DNA of 64,000 nt, taken from positions 682,018 through 746,017 of the forward strand of contig WBMW01003233.1 in assembly GCA_013396635.1 (NCBI GenBank), read 5' to 3'. The notes beneath the pieces were generated by a model, which was not told the origin of the DNA, made no database searches, and worked only from the letters and a program-made list of their open reading frames with translations. The DNA comes from Penelope pileata. Lineage: Eukaryota; Chordata; Aves; Galliformes; Cracidae. The translations under genes were made by a program, and so were the position numbers. Of this stretch, positions 25,281 to 37,969 are shown piece after piece; position 1 is the first letter of the stretch, and every line of letters begins with the position of its first letter.

Positions 25281-25820
25281 TGTTCAAGACACACTCATGA
25301 CTCTGGCAGATACGACAGAGAAGACTTTCTGAAGGCTTTCTGTCTTTCTGCAAGAGCAGCTGAAAGCCAGGTGGGATACCTGAGATACAGATAACTAAAC
25401 AGAGCATCAGAATTCACTTTAAACACCCCAGAATACCCTGCCAAATTTTTAAATGCCACTTCAGAAAGGTGCAGGTCACTTGTCAGTAACATGTCACACC
25501 GAGTAACATCATGAATATATCTTGGCAATTCTGTTAGCTAGGCAGGATACCCTACAGAATCCAAAATGAAAACTGATTTCTATGCTTAGGCAACTGAATA
25601 TCTCTCCACTGACTCTGAGGTAAACTTAGAAATCTATTATTTCATGCATCATCACCTTTATTTAGGCAGCTCAGGCACCGAATCTCATCTGCAGTTTGTG
25701 TATCTTTGGTAGCTGCAGTGCACAATAGTTACTGAAAAAATAAATCATTCCAGTCCTCTCTCTTATTAGAGTCCTTTAATCCACATTTTAGAAATTGTCA
25801 CTAAAATCTGACTTTGCAAG
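25281..25820. other. Non-coding sequence between two repeat copies
   Basis: Contains words such as atttaggcagctcaggcacc (near 25662-25681) that fit the style of the flanking dispersed repeat. A 77-codon minus open frame (25295-25528) has no recognisable domain. Confidence 0.35.
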
Positions 25821-25890
25821 GGCTCAATTCAGTTGCTCATACATGGACATCTAGAGCCATTTGAGATATCCTACGTACCTAGGTATCCTA
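25821..25890 (+). repeat. Copy C of the unnamed dispersed repeat (best copy)
   Basis: Clearest member in the window: ggctcaattcagttgctcat, acatggacatctagagccat, ttgagatatcctacgtacct. It aligns to copy A (3119-3175) through the ctcaatt, catct and gccatttgagat anchors. It aligns to copy B through ttcagttgc and gccatttga. The family is unidentified. Confidence 0.45.
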
Positions 25891-28800
25891 CCCTACTTAC
25901 AATAGAACAAGTCCTGTGCCATGTTTCCCAGCTCAAGCACATGTCTGGATACTCTAGGACATCTCAGATGGTAGTAGATATCTGAGTGTTCATCTGAATC
26001 TAGTCTTTAGATGGTGAATTTTTATATATCTAAAGTTACTTATCTTGAATCTTAATCTTGCTGACTCCTGTTCAACATCTACACTCAAATTAGTCTCTTA
26101 CAGAAGCTGTAAGCAAAGCAGTTTCAATTGTTTCACTGTAGATTTGTACTTTCATGGGTCTATGCTTCAATCACAATTTTCCTCCAGGGTGAAATGCCTA
26201 GGTAAACATTTCCTTTCTGGTTTTATTGTTGTTAGTTTTTTGTTTGTTAGTTTGGTTTTAAATCTAAAGATTAAAAAAGTTTTTTTCATATAAAATTGAA
26301 GTGTTATGTTCTTTAAAAAAATCTTATTGTAATTTGAAAATCATTCTGTTCTTCAAAGTGAAAGAAATGGGTGATAACATGGATAATATTTTTCTATGCT
26401 TTTATAAATATAAAATTATGAAGAATCAGAGACTGCCATCGACCAGCAGCAAATTTTTTCTGGACAGGTGATTGTTGAAATCTTTTGAGCAAAGAAATTG
26501 TTCTATAGCAATTATTTGTACACCCTAAGTTACCTTTAGTTATCCTGCTAGCCCACCATGTACTTAAAGACAACACTGAGATGGTTGGATTAAAAGACTG
26601 AGAAGCAAGTGACTGTAATGGGGCAAGGTTCCCCCAAACTGCTCCTGAGTACCATCTTGACACTGTATTAAGCCAGACTTTTGCATATTTTTTCTGTAAT
26701 AATTATTACTGATGAAATTTCCAACCCATGGTAATTTCCTAGGTTTATTAGACATTTTAATCTCTTAGCATGCGTGCGCCTTTTCATTTTTGTGTTTTGA
26801 GAAGCACCTGAGGCATCAATAAAGAAATCCATTGAGATTTGGAAGGGCAAATGAAATTAGGAAGCTGACCCTCTTGCATTTGTACATACGAGGCAAAATG
26901 CCAGGCTTTCTTGAGAATCTGGAGGTCCTGAGCACAGAGCTCATTGGAGGTCTGTACCTTTCTGGACAGAAAAGTGGCCCAGAACATGCCTATGTTGCAT
27001 GTGCAGTGTGTGAGACAAGTCACGTACTGCATGAGGAACACAGAATTTCTCAGAAGAGGCATGGGTCAACTGTGCAAACACACAATCTGAAACATGTCAC
27101 ATCAGGCTGCCCTGCTATGGTGTGACTGAACTCAGCCTGCATCAGAACAGAATATTTGGCAGCTCCAGCTGATGGGCTTTCCAAAAATTGTCCTGTTGCC
27201 CCGAAAAATGACCAACCTATGGCTCTGGGTCACATTTTGAACTAAAGTTTGCACTATCCACTGCATATAGATTTTCTGTTGTCTTTGCAGAGGCATATTG
27301 GTTCTTATACATCCAGTAAGATACTTAAACCTCATTCCTGATGATTTTTTGAGGGATCTGCTATTCAGCATGAATTAGGGTGGATTATGTGAAGCAGAAG
27401 TCTGTGATTTACACACTTTCGCAAAGGCTTTTCAAGGCTGGATTCCTCTCTTCATGGCTGTTGAGATCTGTTGTGGGCTGATGATAATAGATACTTCTAC
27501 AGTGATTTGAGAGAAAGGACTGAGAAATATTATCCAATTCTCTGAATGACACTCCTGGATTATCCTAATACTCTGTCTCTGCTTTCGTTTTTTCCCTCAT
27601 ACATGCCACAAAGCAAACACCAGATGTTTCAGTTGGCAGTGCAGTGCCAGCCCACGAAGTAGAGAGAAAACAAGTAGAAAATAATCTCAGCTTTTGTTCT
27701 ATGTGTATTTCAAAGTAAATGCAATTCGTATGTCATCTGCTCTCCAGACCTGAAGCCCAATGTAACCACCAGAGTATGCTGCTAGTGACTTCACTATACC
27801 TCAGTCTTTTCTGCAAGTCAAGTAGATAAACATTTTATCAACTTCAAATTTTCCATCAATATTCCCATCTTCTTTCATTTTCACAAAATAATTGTGGTAT
27901 CCTCTTGTCACTCAGGCATCATTCTGCAGCAAGATGTTCTCACTGACAACCCTAGTATTAGCTGTCTAGTGCTCTCAGCAAAGCAACTAGCACAGTTTTT
28001 TTCCCAACATGAGTCGCTGCACGGTAACATAGAGTCTGAGATTTAGAAGTGCTGAAAATAGGTCTTGGTTTTAAAATCTGATCTGTGATGCCTGAGAAGA
28101 ACAAAGTAACAAGAACAAACCAGAAAAATCTGTCTTGGGGCCTGACCTTCTATTTATTAAATCACTGCTAGATTATTATGTTCCTACCTCACCCCATAGC
28201 TTTGCTACGGCCAAACTCACATTAAAAATTCCATTGGTGATTTGTCTTGACTAAAGATTAGAGCCCAATCCTCTAAGGTATTTACATCGCTTGGAAGTGC
28301 CAGCACCCTCTGTTCTCACTACATGCTATGTGAAAGGATGGCACTCAGCCACATGGAGAGATACTCAGAAAATCGCAGGATTAAGCCCTCAGAGCCCACA
28401 GATCTTCCCAACAGCTCCTAAAAGAGCAGACACATTCAGTGCTAACATTTCTGCTATAGGGTTTCACTTTCTGACATGTGTCCAAATCTTGTACAAGAGC
28501 GTTACCAAAGCCAACATGAAGGTCTTTGTTCCCAGACATTCTTTCAAATCCAGGCAAATTTACAGTGAGCTTAGACGCTGCAGAGACTGGTGCAACACAG
28601 ACTGCTTAACAGCCTTGAATTTTTTTGTCTTTGTGCTGCAGAGATGAAATGTGAGTTTAATATTTTAAGAGAAAATTACAGAGAAAAGGTAGGCTCTTCC
28701 CTGTGCTAACTACTTGCTTCAGGAAATGTTATGCACTGGGAGCCTTATAACGATAGGGAACTCTGAGGATTAGGATGTGAATCACATGACATTCCGCTTC

Positions 28801-29579
28801 TGCAACTCAATTTGAAAGAAAAGAGTCTGATATAAATCCTGTAGATTTCATCATCCACTGCCAGCCAACGTTTTTTATTCATGAAATATTGTTAGCACAG
28901 TAACAGGTAGATGCGTTGAGCCAGATCCACAATCAGTGTAAATCAATGCATCTCTACTAACAAGCTGAGAAATGACTCCCATTTACAGCAGCTGGAAAAC
29001 TAACGCACTGACTTTAGACATTAATGTGGCTTAGCAATGGGAGACTTTGTAAATACTTGTGATAAGTCTTACACAGCTCTTAATAAAGAGCTGTTTAGGT
29101 TCTGATGGCTGTTAGCACAGCTTATATTTGGAAACATGACTGAAGCACACAGGCTTACCTGCATTTTAACAAGTTTGTGTTTTATTCAAACAGGTGTGAA
29201 TTGACCAGAGGAAAAGGTTACAAAGCAGATGTTTGCCAGCATGGGAAGGAACCTGGAGGAACAGTCCTCAACGCTAGCAAATTCAGTGCATCCTGTGCAG
29301 ATCATATCACATAAAGCAGGTGCAGCTACACAGCTGCATAGACCTCTTCCTATATTCACACTGAAGCTATTTCTGCCTTGGAGGTCCTTGAGTGATTTAA
29401 GAGGCACAGTGATTTCACATGGTTGTTATGCCAAGACAGAATCTTCACTCTTAAAACAGACAGAAACAGAACGTTCAAGCAAGCATTAGGGGTGTTTAAT
29501 CTGCTGAGGTATTTTCCTTGTAGGTAGCAGTGCCTGAGACACCAAATATAATATTCCTTTAATAATCTTAAATAAATGC
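25891..29579. other. Unique non-coding stretch
   Basis: No gene is supported. A cluster of minus-strand open frames of 60-92 codons (26394-27371) and a 118-codon plus frame (28291-28647) carry no domain I recognise. Stops and frame changes separate the minus frames, and I could not match them to a retroviral or LINE protein. Confidence 0.5.
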
Positions 29580-29596
29580 AAAAAAAAAAAAAAAAA
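29580..29596. repeat. Poly(A) tract, A17
   Basis: Uninterrupted A17 after aataaatgc. An AATAAA-like word lies just upstream on +, so a 3' end of a retrocopy was considered, but no recognisable transcript body precedes it. Confidence 0.85.
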
Positions 29597-31466
29597 TTGC
29601 AGTAACTCCCTCATAGATACGTGTCTATGTAACTGACATGTTTGAAACCCTACCACCGGAAACCAGCAGCTTAAGTTTCTGCCATAGCTTTGCTTGTTCC
29701 ATGGCATTTGTCAAGCTCATAATTATTGCAGGCCTTGGTACTCTCTGAAGAATCTACTCCCAATCAAATAAAGCCAACATCTATGAAAGTGAGAAAGCAG
29801 AACCTACCCAACTGGTTCAGCACTTGCTGAATTCTCTCCCTTTCTACTAGAACCACATACAACTCCAGCTACATTTTGCATTTAGCCCACATACACTGTC
29901 CTTTTTTGTTGAACCCACCAAAACTACACAACAGGCAACCTTTTATCACCACTCTCAGTGTTTCTCAGAGTAGTTATTTGCTTTTCAGGTGAGGGTTGCA
30001 CAGAATCTTCGGCATGATTTTTAATAAGGTCTACAAAAACAGCCCAAAACGTGTACACTTTTCTTCCTTCTTCATCACAAATTACCTTTCTATTAACTGA
30101 GCTGCAATTGAACAATTATTGACATTAATTTGATTGGGGTTGTCTTATAGGATTAATATGGAGTCCTAGCAAATCAATAGCAATCAGGTGGTAGCTGATT
30201 CTTGTGCAAAGAAACACTGGAATATAAAGCCCGAGCCAACTCTAAAAAGGCTGTCAATGCAGATGCCTGGTTCAACACTTCAGATCTCTATGCTGTTAAA
30301 AAAAATTGCTAGTTACTTACATAGGTCTTGAAGTATTCTGCAGTACTGGCATGGTTATGAATCTAATCAAAGAGGAGACTTAGGATTAAAGCACAAAATC
30401 AAGAGGCATTGTGGGTGTAGGGTTAGAAGAGCAAGAAAAGCATTCCCCTGGCTCATACCAGACAATCATGTGGTGAAGAAACCCTTCTTAAATAAACAAC
30501 ACAAATTATTGTTATGTTTCATTGGCTTAGAAATAAACAAATGGCAATGTGAAACACCTCTTAGCTTCTACTAATCATCATGCATTTAGATGAACATTTT
30601 TGGCTGAAAATAGCTTTCATGTTTTTACCATGGATGATTTAACTGACAAAGCGCATTGTCTTGAAAACTCATGTAATACATATTCAAAGTGACTGTGGTT
30701 TAAATTGACTAAATTCACAGTGCAGCTTTATTCAGTGACTCACATCTCACCTGTTTTCTATAAACAGTTTTTGTTATAACATTTTTTTTATAATGTTACT
30801 GAACAGTACCATGATCCAAATCTAAGCTTAACATTACACTCTTAGGGAGTACTTTGGGGAACCGTGTGTGAGAAGACCCTGATGTTGGACTTCATTTCCT
30901 TGTAGATCCTTCAGATATCATTTTCAACAGGACTGTGATTCCATTATCTATAAATTTCTATTATCAAAGTGCTGTAGCAGAGGACGGGAGTTGAGTTTAC
31001 AAAGGGCTCATGTACTATGATGATGAAATTGCTCAAAGCGGGGTCCAAAAAGTCACATCTTCCAAAATAGAAGAAAAAATGTTTCCCTTTCTCTCTTGAA
31101 GACAGAAGCTGTAGAATAGACTATTCTGCTCTGTTGCATTTTTATTTAACCTGAAACACTTCCTTTGTTTTTTGCAAAAAACAGCCACAATGTTTCTGCT
31201 CCTCCAGTGAAGTATGAGAAAAATCCTCTCCTGCTGTGATTAGCCTGATATTAGTTTTCATCATGGGGACTTATCCTCTTAAGTAATCTTATCTATATCA
31301 TTAAATCTAAACAAAATTGTTGTTCCATATCCTTAAAGTTACCTAGTACATCTAAAATTTATTACATGCATATTAAGATTTATACAATCAGCATTTAATT
31401 AAATTTAGTATTCAAGATAACAATCACTTTTTCTTTGTTCAGATAGGATGTAAGACACAAGAGTGA
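29597..31466. other. Unique non-coding stretch
   Basis: I see no gene, RNA gene or interspersed repeat here. Open frames are 73 codons or fewer. Confidence 0.55.
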
Positions 31467-31487
31467 TTTTTTTTTTTTTTTTTTTTT
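31467..31487. repeat. Poly(T) tract, T21
   Basis: Uninterrupted T21. No recognisable retrocopy lies 3' of it on +, which is where a minus-strand insert would be. Confidence 0.9.
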
Positions 31488-34400
31488 GGCAAAACTTATC
31501 AATGGAGATCTTTAAACACTGATAAAGTTCCCCAACATGGTTCCTCTGATGATCATTAGAGCTGTGCAGTTGTACAATGTTGGTGTAAGGGACATTATCT
31601 TTTCATTCAATAAAGAAATCTTTTCCTGTTTCTACAACCTCATTATCTTTTTCCCCCCATTCCATTTTAAAGTCTGCTTTTTAATCAAAGCAGTTATTAA
31701 GATGCTCTTCTCCTCACCTTGAGTATTTTGATTGTTCTAGATTTGCAAGGTGAAAAATCTGTGAGCTGGTGTGTCATCGCCACCGATCAGCTGGAAATCA
31801 AGCTCCCCCCTTCGTTGCTATTTTCCTTTATCACGTTTTACTCCTTTCCAAACTCAGATCATAAGAATCATCCTACCTGACTCTGGAGGGTTGCAACATA
31901 GGGGTCCATACCTGAGATGGTTCTCCTGTTTTCCTTTATGGTCTGCGCTGACTACAGTCAGGGGAGACTCAACACATCTGGGACACAATCCAACTCATCC
32001 TGATGTGGACTTCTGACATAGACCAGAAAGACTGTGTCCTAGAAGTGCTTGCTTCTTTCTGCTGACTATTAAAGGAGTTTACATAACTAATTCATTTGGA
32101 GATTCTTACACCATAGATGTCTAAAATGACCCCTTGTGGGGGCAAAGGTGTTAAGGTTACACTGCCTAATGTTTTCACAAAAAAAATATCACCGCGGTAT
32201 CTGAAAATACGGTCCCTTTCTGTCCATGATGATGGAGGTTTCTAGAGAGAACTACAGAATTAAATAATAGTTTAAACTGTATGGCTTCCGTACTGGACTG
32301 CCTTGGTTTCTCTGTCAACTATTCTCACAGCAATCCTCTTCTCTCTGTACCTTCAAGACCTCACTTTCTTGCTTCACTGAATTTCCTAAATGACAGATAA
32401 TTTACTGAGTTCTATTCTCTAATTTGCAAGCATTTAGCAATCTGTGAGTGATATCTCAGCTTTTCTATCCTAGGAAAAAATAATCTGATTTATTAAGTGT
32501 TTCCCTGTTTATTTCTGACTTTTAAAAATGAGTATCTTCAGCACAACCTTATGTGAACAACTGCAATATTGATCCCTGAATTTATCTGTTTACAAGAAGA
32601 TAGTTATTCTGGAAGTAATTGAGAAACCCAGGAGAAGAGTAAGATGTCTTGGGAAATGTTCTCATTAAAAAGACAGTTCCTGAATTATCCCATTTTAATC
32701 TTACCCGTCACTCCTCCTCATTCATTCATACATTTATTCATATTCCTTCTGTACTTTATTTTGTGTTTTCCTTTTGTATTTTATTTTGTTTTCCCCTCAC
32801 TATATTTGGAATGGTATAATCATATTTCCTTCGCAAATGTCAGCTTTGTTTGTGTTCTATTAAGCAGCTGCAGTGCAGGGTTTGTTAGCAGTAGAATTTA
32901 AAGATGTTTGTATTTAAAACAGAGACCCTCAATTCTGTTCCCTAGCCTCTACCATACATATGGTAGTATTGAAAAGATATGGACAAATGCTCTAATGTAA
33001 TGAGGTTTTCTGTAATAAATTGTTCTTCTTCTGGCACTTACAATGTAGGTACAGTAGGGGAAGAGGACATATTCAATCCTGTGTGCAGTGCTTTAATCAT
33101 CTGTAATTAGGGCAACTCTTGGCATGCTTCAAGTCAATTTTGAGGCCATCTCACAATTTCTCACAGAGAAGATGAAAAATGACAGAACGTGTTCATTTTC
33201 AGCACAAACCACTCTAACATTGGTTTGAACTGGTACAACTCAACCACGCACAAACACGTAGCAGAGAAATAAGTATTCTCCAGTGATATTCATCACATTA
33301 TTAAAATCCTGATAGCCAATGCTAATCTGTTGATGTCAGCACTGTAAGGCTGGCTACATTTATGAACATGTCTCAGGAACAGAAATACAAGCATTTATTT
33401 ACCTAACAAGATGATACAATAATGTTTTTTATAGCTAGACGTGCCATTAAAACCAGGTTTTTTTAAAGCATTTTGAGATGGAGTGCTCTTCTTAGCATAA
33501 ATGTTCACAAACTAAATCTGAAAGCTGACATAATAGTTTAGAACATTAGTGAGTCAGCAGAGACATGCTGTACACCCACTAACATCGAGTTTCCATCTCA
33601 CTGCCACCAGCTAATAAAAATCTTCTAATGTCTTGTACTTCTGAATCTTAATAGCCCCCAGCTGTTGGGAGAATGCATGTAGGAGGGAGAAAAATGCTGT
33701 CCCTTCCACTATCTCCAGCTTAGTTCTTCGTAGATTTTAACAAGCACCCTGTTGATTTTAGGGCAGTCTATTTGAATAGACATTCGGCATAATTCAGTAT
33801 AAGAAATGAAGACATTGAGAAATAAAAGAACCAAGCAGGCTTCAAGGTAAGGACAGACAATTGACATCCTGACAAATGCCCTACCAGGTAGATGAGCCAA
33901 AATGCCTCTATTAGCCCTGATAGCAGCCAGCTGGAGTTTTGTTACGCTCACATATCATACAATGACAGGCACTGGCTTTGGGCTATATAGCCTCAGCCTG
34001 TCACAGCTGGAATTTTTTGTAAATCTAACATAAGACCCTTTTTCAAGATTTTTGAAAGGATTATTTTCCCTTCCTTCTTCTACAACAAAAGATATGTTCT
34101 TTGCATTGGTAATTACATTAGACAATTCATTAACTATATCCAAGTAGCAAATAACTGCAAAACTAAAGGAAGATGCTAAATGTTTTGCTGAACATAATAT
34201 TACTGGAACAGTTGTCTGAACACCAATACTTTGTTTTGCTTTTGTAAAATACCACATTATAAATAAATAAATTGAGCATTTAAAAAGCAACAACAGCAAC
34301 AAAACCAACTTTGGTTAGAAGGCCAGCACTTAAGTAGAAATTCAGAATGTTGTTAAATATTAATTTAGATTTGGGGATTTTTAAAGTTTATTTTAAAAAG

Positions 34401-35749
34401 GAAAATCACAAAGCATCATTGCTGCCTGAGGCCAGCACTCTATCTCTGTGCCTAGTTCTGGAGAAGAGACACTGTCATTGACATGTCGAGCCTTCCTGTC
34501 CTTCAGCTCTGGGACAGTCAAAGTAGAAGTAGAACTTCCCAGTGCAAAAGGCTAACTTTGGCATGTCCAATGGGGAGTAAGCCATAAAAAACACATGATG
34601 GTCAGCACCTTCTAGACAACGCCCAGGATGTTAGCTGTCACCCTCTGCAGAGCAGTGAACTCCTAATGCTCTGTTAGGAAGCTGATGTGAAGGAAGGATA
34701 TTTTTATTCCCAGACAAAGCACTGGGAAGTCATGTCCTCCCAAAATTTTGTGTTGCTGTTTGGCATTTGGATGCCCCTGATCACCTCCCTCCTTCAGAGT
34801 CTGTCTTTAGCTCTCTTTGCTAGCCAGCAGTAAGGAGATATGTCAGAGCCAGTGAGAGCAAAAGACTTCTCCTCTAAAGCCTGTAGACTGTTCAGCTGGA
34901 TGGAGGGCAACCAAACACAAGCAAAAGGTGGTGGGAAGAAAGGAGACAATCTCTCCCTGCTCCAGGAGAGGCAGCCCAGAGAGATAGACCCTGCTTTGTC
35001 TGCTGTGGAGCTGAGTGGAGAGTAGAATTTCCTGCTGGCTTAAGTGACCTCCTGAATTTTGGTAGGCATATTAGCCCAACAGTGAGAGTTATTTTACATT
35101 ATACTGCTCTCTAAGGAGATCCAGCAATAGGCAAGTGCAGCTTGCTAGTGGGATCGCTTTAAGCATTATGAAAAACATAGAAGTTGACCAAATCTTACTT
35201 CTCTGGATGCAGATCCTCTGCAAAAAGAAAAAATTCTTTATGCTGCTGAGTGACTTCACTGCTGTTGAGTAGTTAAGAGACTGTAAAGTGTGTTTCTGCT
35301 GCTCCTCTCAATCCAAAAGTTCTGGGAAAAGGCATACAAAAAAAAGTGATTGCAATTTTGTGACATTGCATGGTGAAATTACTAACTCCTGACTACTTGT
35401 CCCATTGTACTATGCAGGAAGAGTGTTTAAAGTAGTTCACTACATCTTCATAGCACCAGGACACACTTTTGCAAATGTTAGTAACATTCCTTATTTCCTC
35501 AGCACCACAGACACAAACACCATGACACTGATCTTACACTCAACATGGTGTCAGAAAAGAATTACCAAGAATGCGACAGCTCCAATTTCTGTATCAGTAG
35601 GTGGAGACTGAAGTGGACAGAAACTGTGCCAGCAGCCTGATTTTCCTTAGCAAAGAAATTCAGTTCCCCAGTCTTCTGCTCCAGAAAGAAAAATCTGAAA
35701 ACCACAACCATTCATAGCTGTCACAAGGACACAAATTCATAGGTATCAG
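31488..35749. other. Unique non-coding stretch
   Basis: About 4.3 kb without a recognisable gene or mobile element. The 117-codon minus frame at 33955-34308 begins with leucine- and phenylalanine-rich codons from AT-rich sequence. The stretch at 34.4-35.0 kb is somewhat richer in G+C but holds nothing I recognise. Confidence 0.5.
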
Positions 35750-36361
35750 TCAACATGAGGCAAAAGAACAGCAGGCAACAGAGCTGGGGAGGATGTTGCC
35801 AGGTGCCACCAAAGCAGGATGTTTGCTATTAACAGTGGCCTTGCTTTGCCTCTGAGAGACTGTCTTACCACCACTTAGAAGGGTAACTTGGGCCTCTTTT
35901 ACCACACAAAAGGGAGAGGAGAGAACATTTCCTACTATTTCAAAAGGAAGCTGCAGCATCCACAGAGAATCTGCAGGAAAAAAAAAAAAAAAGACGGAGC
36001 CGTGACAAGCTTTTTGGTATAGATAAGCATGGATATTTCTGAATCTCCCCTTTCTTTCAGAAAATATGGGGAAGAGAAGCCCATCTACTGTTACATTAAT
36101 CAGGAGCAGAGGTGATGGTAATGTGGAATTGACATAGTAGGCATGTATAAATGTCTTGATTTGTCTTACTGCAGCCTTGAGATCAATAAATAAAGTGAAA
36201 AATGAGTTCATGAACAAACCTGAGGCTGTCAGTAGAAATGCAGGAGCTCTGTGGCACAGTACCACACTCAACACAAAATTATTTAATATTTCTCTGAGTT
36301 CTGTTTCTGGCACAGAAGATACCGGAACAAGAGAAGTAGAATTTGTATGAAAATGATTCAC
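35750..36361 (-). other. 203-codon open frame of unknown meaning
   Basis: This is the longest open frame in the window and it is outside recognised retroelements. It starts MNHFHTNSTSLV, holds a run of phenylalanines encoded by the A15 tract at 35978-35992 (read on -), and ends CCSFASC before a stop. It has several hydrophobic patches but no clear signal peptide at the start and no domain or catalytic motif that I recognise. There is no promoter, Kozak match or splice structure that I can defend. An open frame this long is uncommon by chance at this base composition but not impossible in 64 kb. I list it so it can be tested, not as a gene. Confidence 0.12.
35978..35992. repeat. Poly(A) tract, A15
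   Basis: Homopolymer inside the 203-codon minus-strand open frame, where it encodes phenylalanine. Length variation here would shift that frame. Confidence 0.85.
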
Positions 36362-37529
36362 AGAGAAACACGAGCCTAGCTAGCCACCTTCAGGAATTCC
36401 AGCATCCCTTTCTAGTAGCTTCTTATCACTCATTTTAAACTTTTATGAGGGAATTACTGCTTGTGAAAAGAGAGGAAATGATAACATTTCAGATTAAAGC
36501 TTTTCATTTTGAACCAAGATAAAGACAACACTGAACCTACTTTTTCATTCTACCGATTATGTCTATCTGGATTCCAAGATAACTGCTGCAGTGGTATAAA
36601 ATTTCCTTCAATTTTCCTTTTCTTCACAGCACATGTTGTAGCTGTACTAGAGTAACTAAAAATGAAGTTATACTGCTTAAATTATTGAGGAGAACTTTAT
36701 ACAATACCTCCATTATGGTAAAAATAATGCAAAGTTCACAAAAAGGCATGTAATCATACATTTTAAATGCCATTAATGAAGATGTAAAAAGAACATCAGT
36801 CTTTTACTGAACTGGACAGACTTCCAGTTAGAAGGGTATATTACGCACCATTCAACTAAAGAAAAGATCTCCTACTGTTAAAATATTGACATACAATACA
36901 CAAATATTTTCCTTCACATTCATGAACTGTTTGCTCAATGGAAACATTCAACTACACATCTATGAATAAGGAACTTAGCCAAGAGTTATTTTATTCAGTA
37001 CTGATTTAATAAAGAAAACAGCCATAAAATTCAATGAAATATAACTTGCTTGACTAATTTGCCATTAGATGTAAATGTTAGAATAAATTCAACGAGAGCA
37101 ATTTTATCAATATTATTTCCTTCTGTTGCAATGCATGGGCTTACATTTTAGCTGTTTGGGACTCGTTTATAATTTGCATTTCATGCATCGCATCCTCAAC
37201 AACAGTAACTGTGGCAGTTCATTTCAATGGATGGGCTACATTAGTGTAAATAAAAATAACATGAATTTATTTGATGCAATTTTGTGTACCACACATCCAC
37301 TCACCTATGCATGCTATGTTTTTGTTTATACTAATTTCTTGTAGTTGCACTGCAGCTAGGTTCATTGAGAAAAGGACAGACAGTTCAGGTGGCTTATCTG
37401 AGACTACCATGAACAAGTTTTTTCTCAGTCTGGAAATATTGCAATTGCTCCTGCTGTTGATCCCAATTTTTCACCCTTACCGGGCGCAGTAATAATGAAA
37501 GCACTTGAATAAGGCAGGATCTGATGCTA
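36362..37529. other. Unique AT-rich non-coding stretch
   Basis: No gene or repeat is recognised up to the start of the minus-strand LTR. Open frames are under 75 codons, apart from those overlapping the LTR. Confidence 0.55.
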
Positions 37530-37969
37530 GTGTAGAGAAGGAAAACAAAATAAAACGAACAGACAAACACACAAAAAAAACAAACGCAAAGAATAAGGAG
37601 CAAGTGGTGTAAAACACAGTTCCTGGCCACCAGCTGTCTGATGCCCAGCCAGTCCCCTTGCAACAGGCCTTTTCTGCCAACTCCCCCCAGTTTTATGGCT
37701 CAGCATGACAGCATAAGGTATGGGATATCCTCTGGTCAGTTTGGGGCAGCTGTCCTGGTTCTGTCCCTTCCCAGCTCCTCGTGCACCCCCAGCCCTTGCT
37801 GGCAGGGCATCATGAGAAGCAGAAGAGTCTTAGACTTAGCGTAAGCACTACTCAGCAATAATTGAAACATTGATGTGTTATCAACATTATTCTGATACTA
37901 AATCCAAAGCCCAGTACCATACCTGCTACTGTGAAGACAATTAGCTCTATCCCAACTAAAACCAGGACA
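37530..37969 (-). mobile_element. Truncated ERVL-like LTR, minus strand
   Basis: Same LTR family as 735-1302, read on -. From 37969 downward it reads tgtcctggttttagttggga, then an AATAATGTTGATAACACA block (near 37876-37893), ggctgggggtgcacgaggag (near 37774-37793), gacagctgccccaaactgac and a TATA-like ccataaaactgggggg (near 37687-37702). These match the plus-strand copy's landmarks in the same order. The U5 part with the ctcaaccc block and the LTR end is missing, so the copy is truncated near 37530. No internal retroviral sequence follows. It looks less decayed than the copy at 735-1302. Confidence 0.82.

Noticed and set aside
26394..27371. Cluster of minus-strand open frames of 60-92 codons, looked at as a possible decayed retroviral or processed gene
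   Set aside because: No conserved motif, several stops and frame changes, overlapping plus-strand frames of similar length, and no recognisable parent protein.
28291..28647. 118-codon plus-strand open frame
   Set aside because: No domain, promoter or splice context. A frame of this size is expected somewhere in 64 kb.
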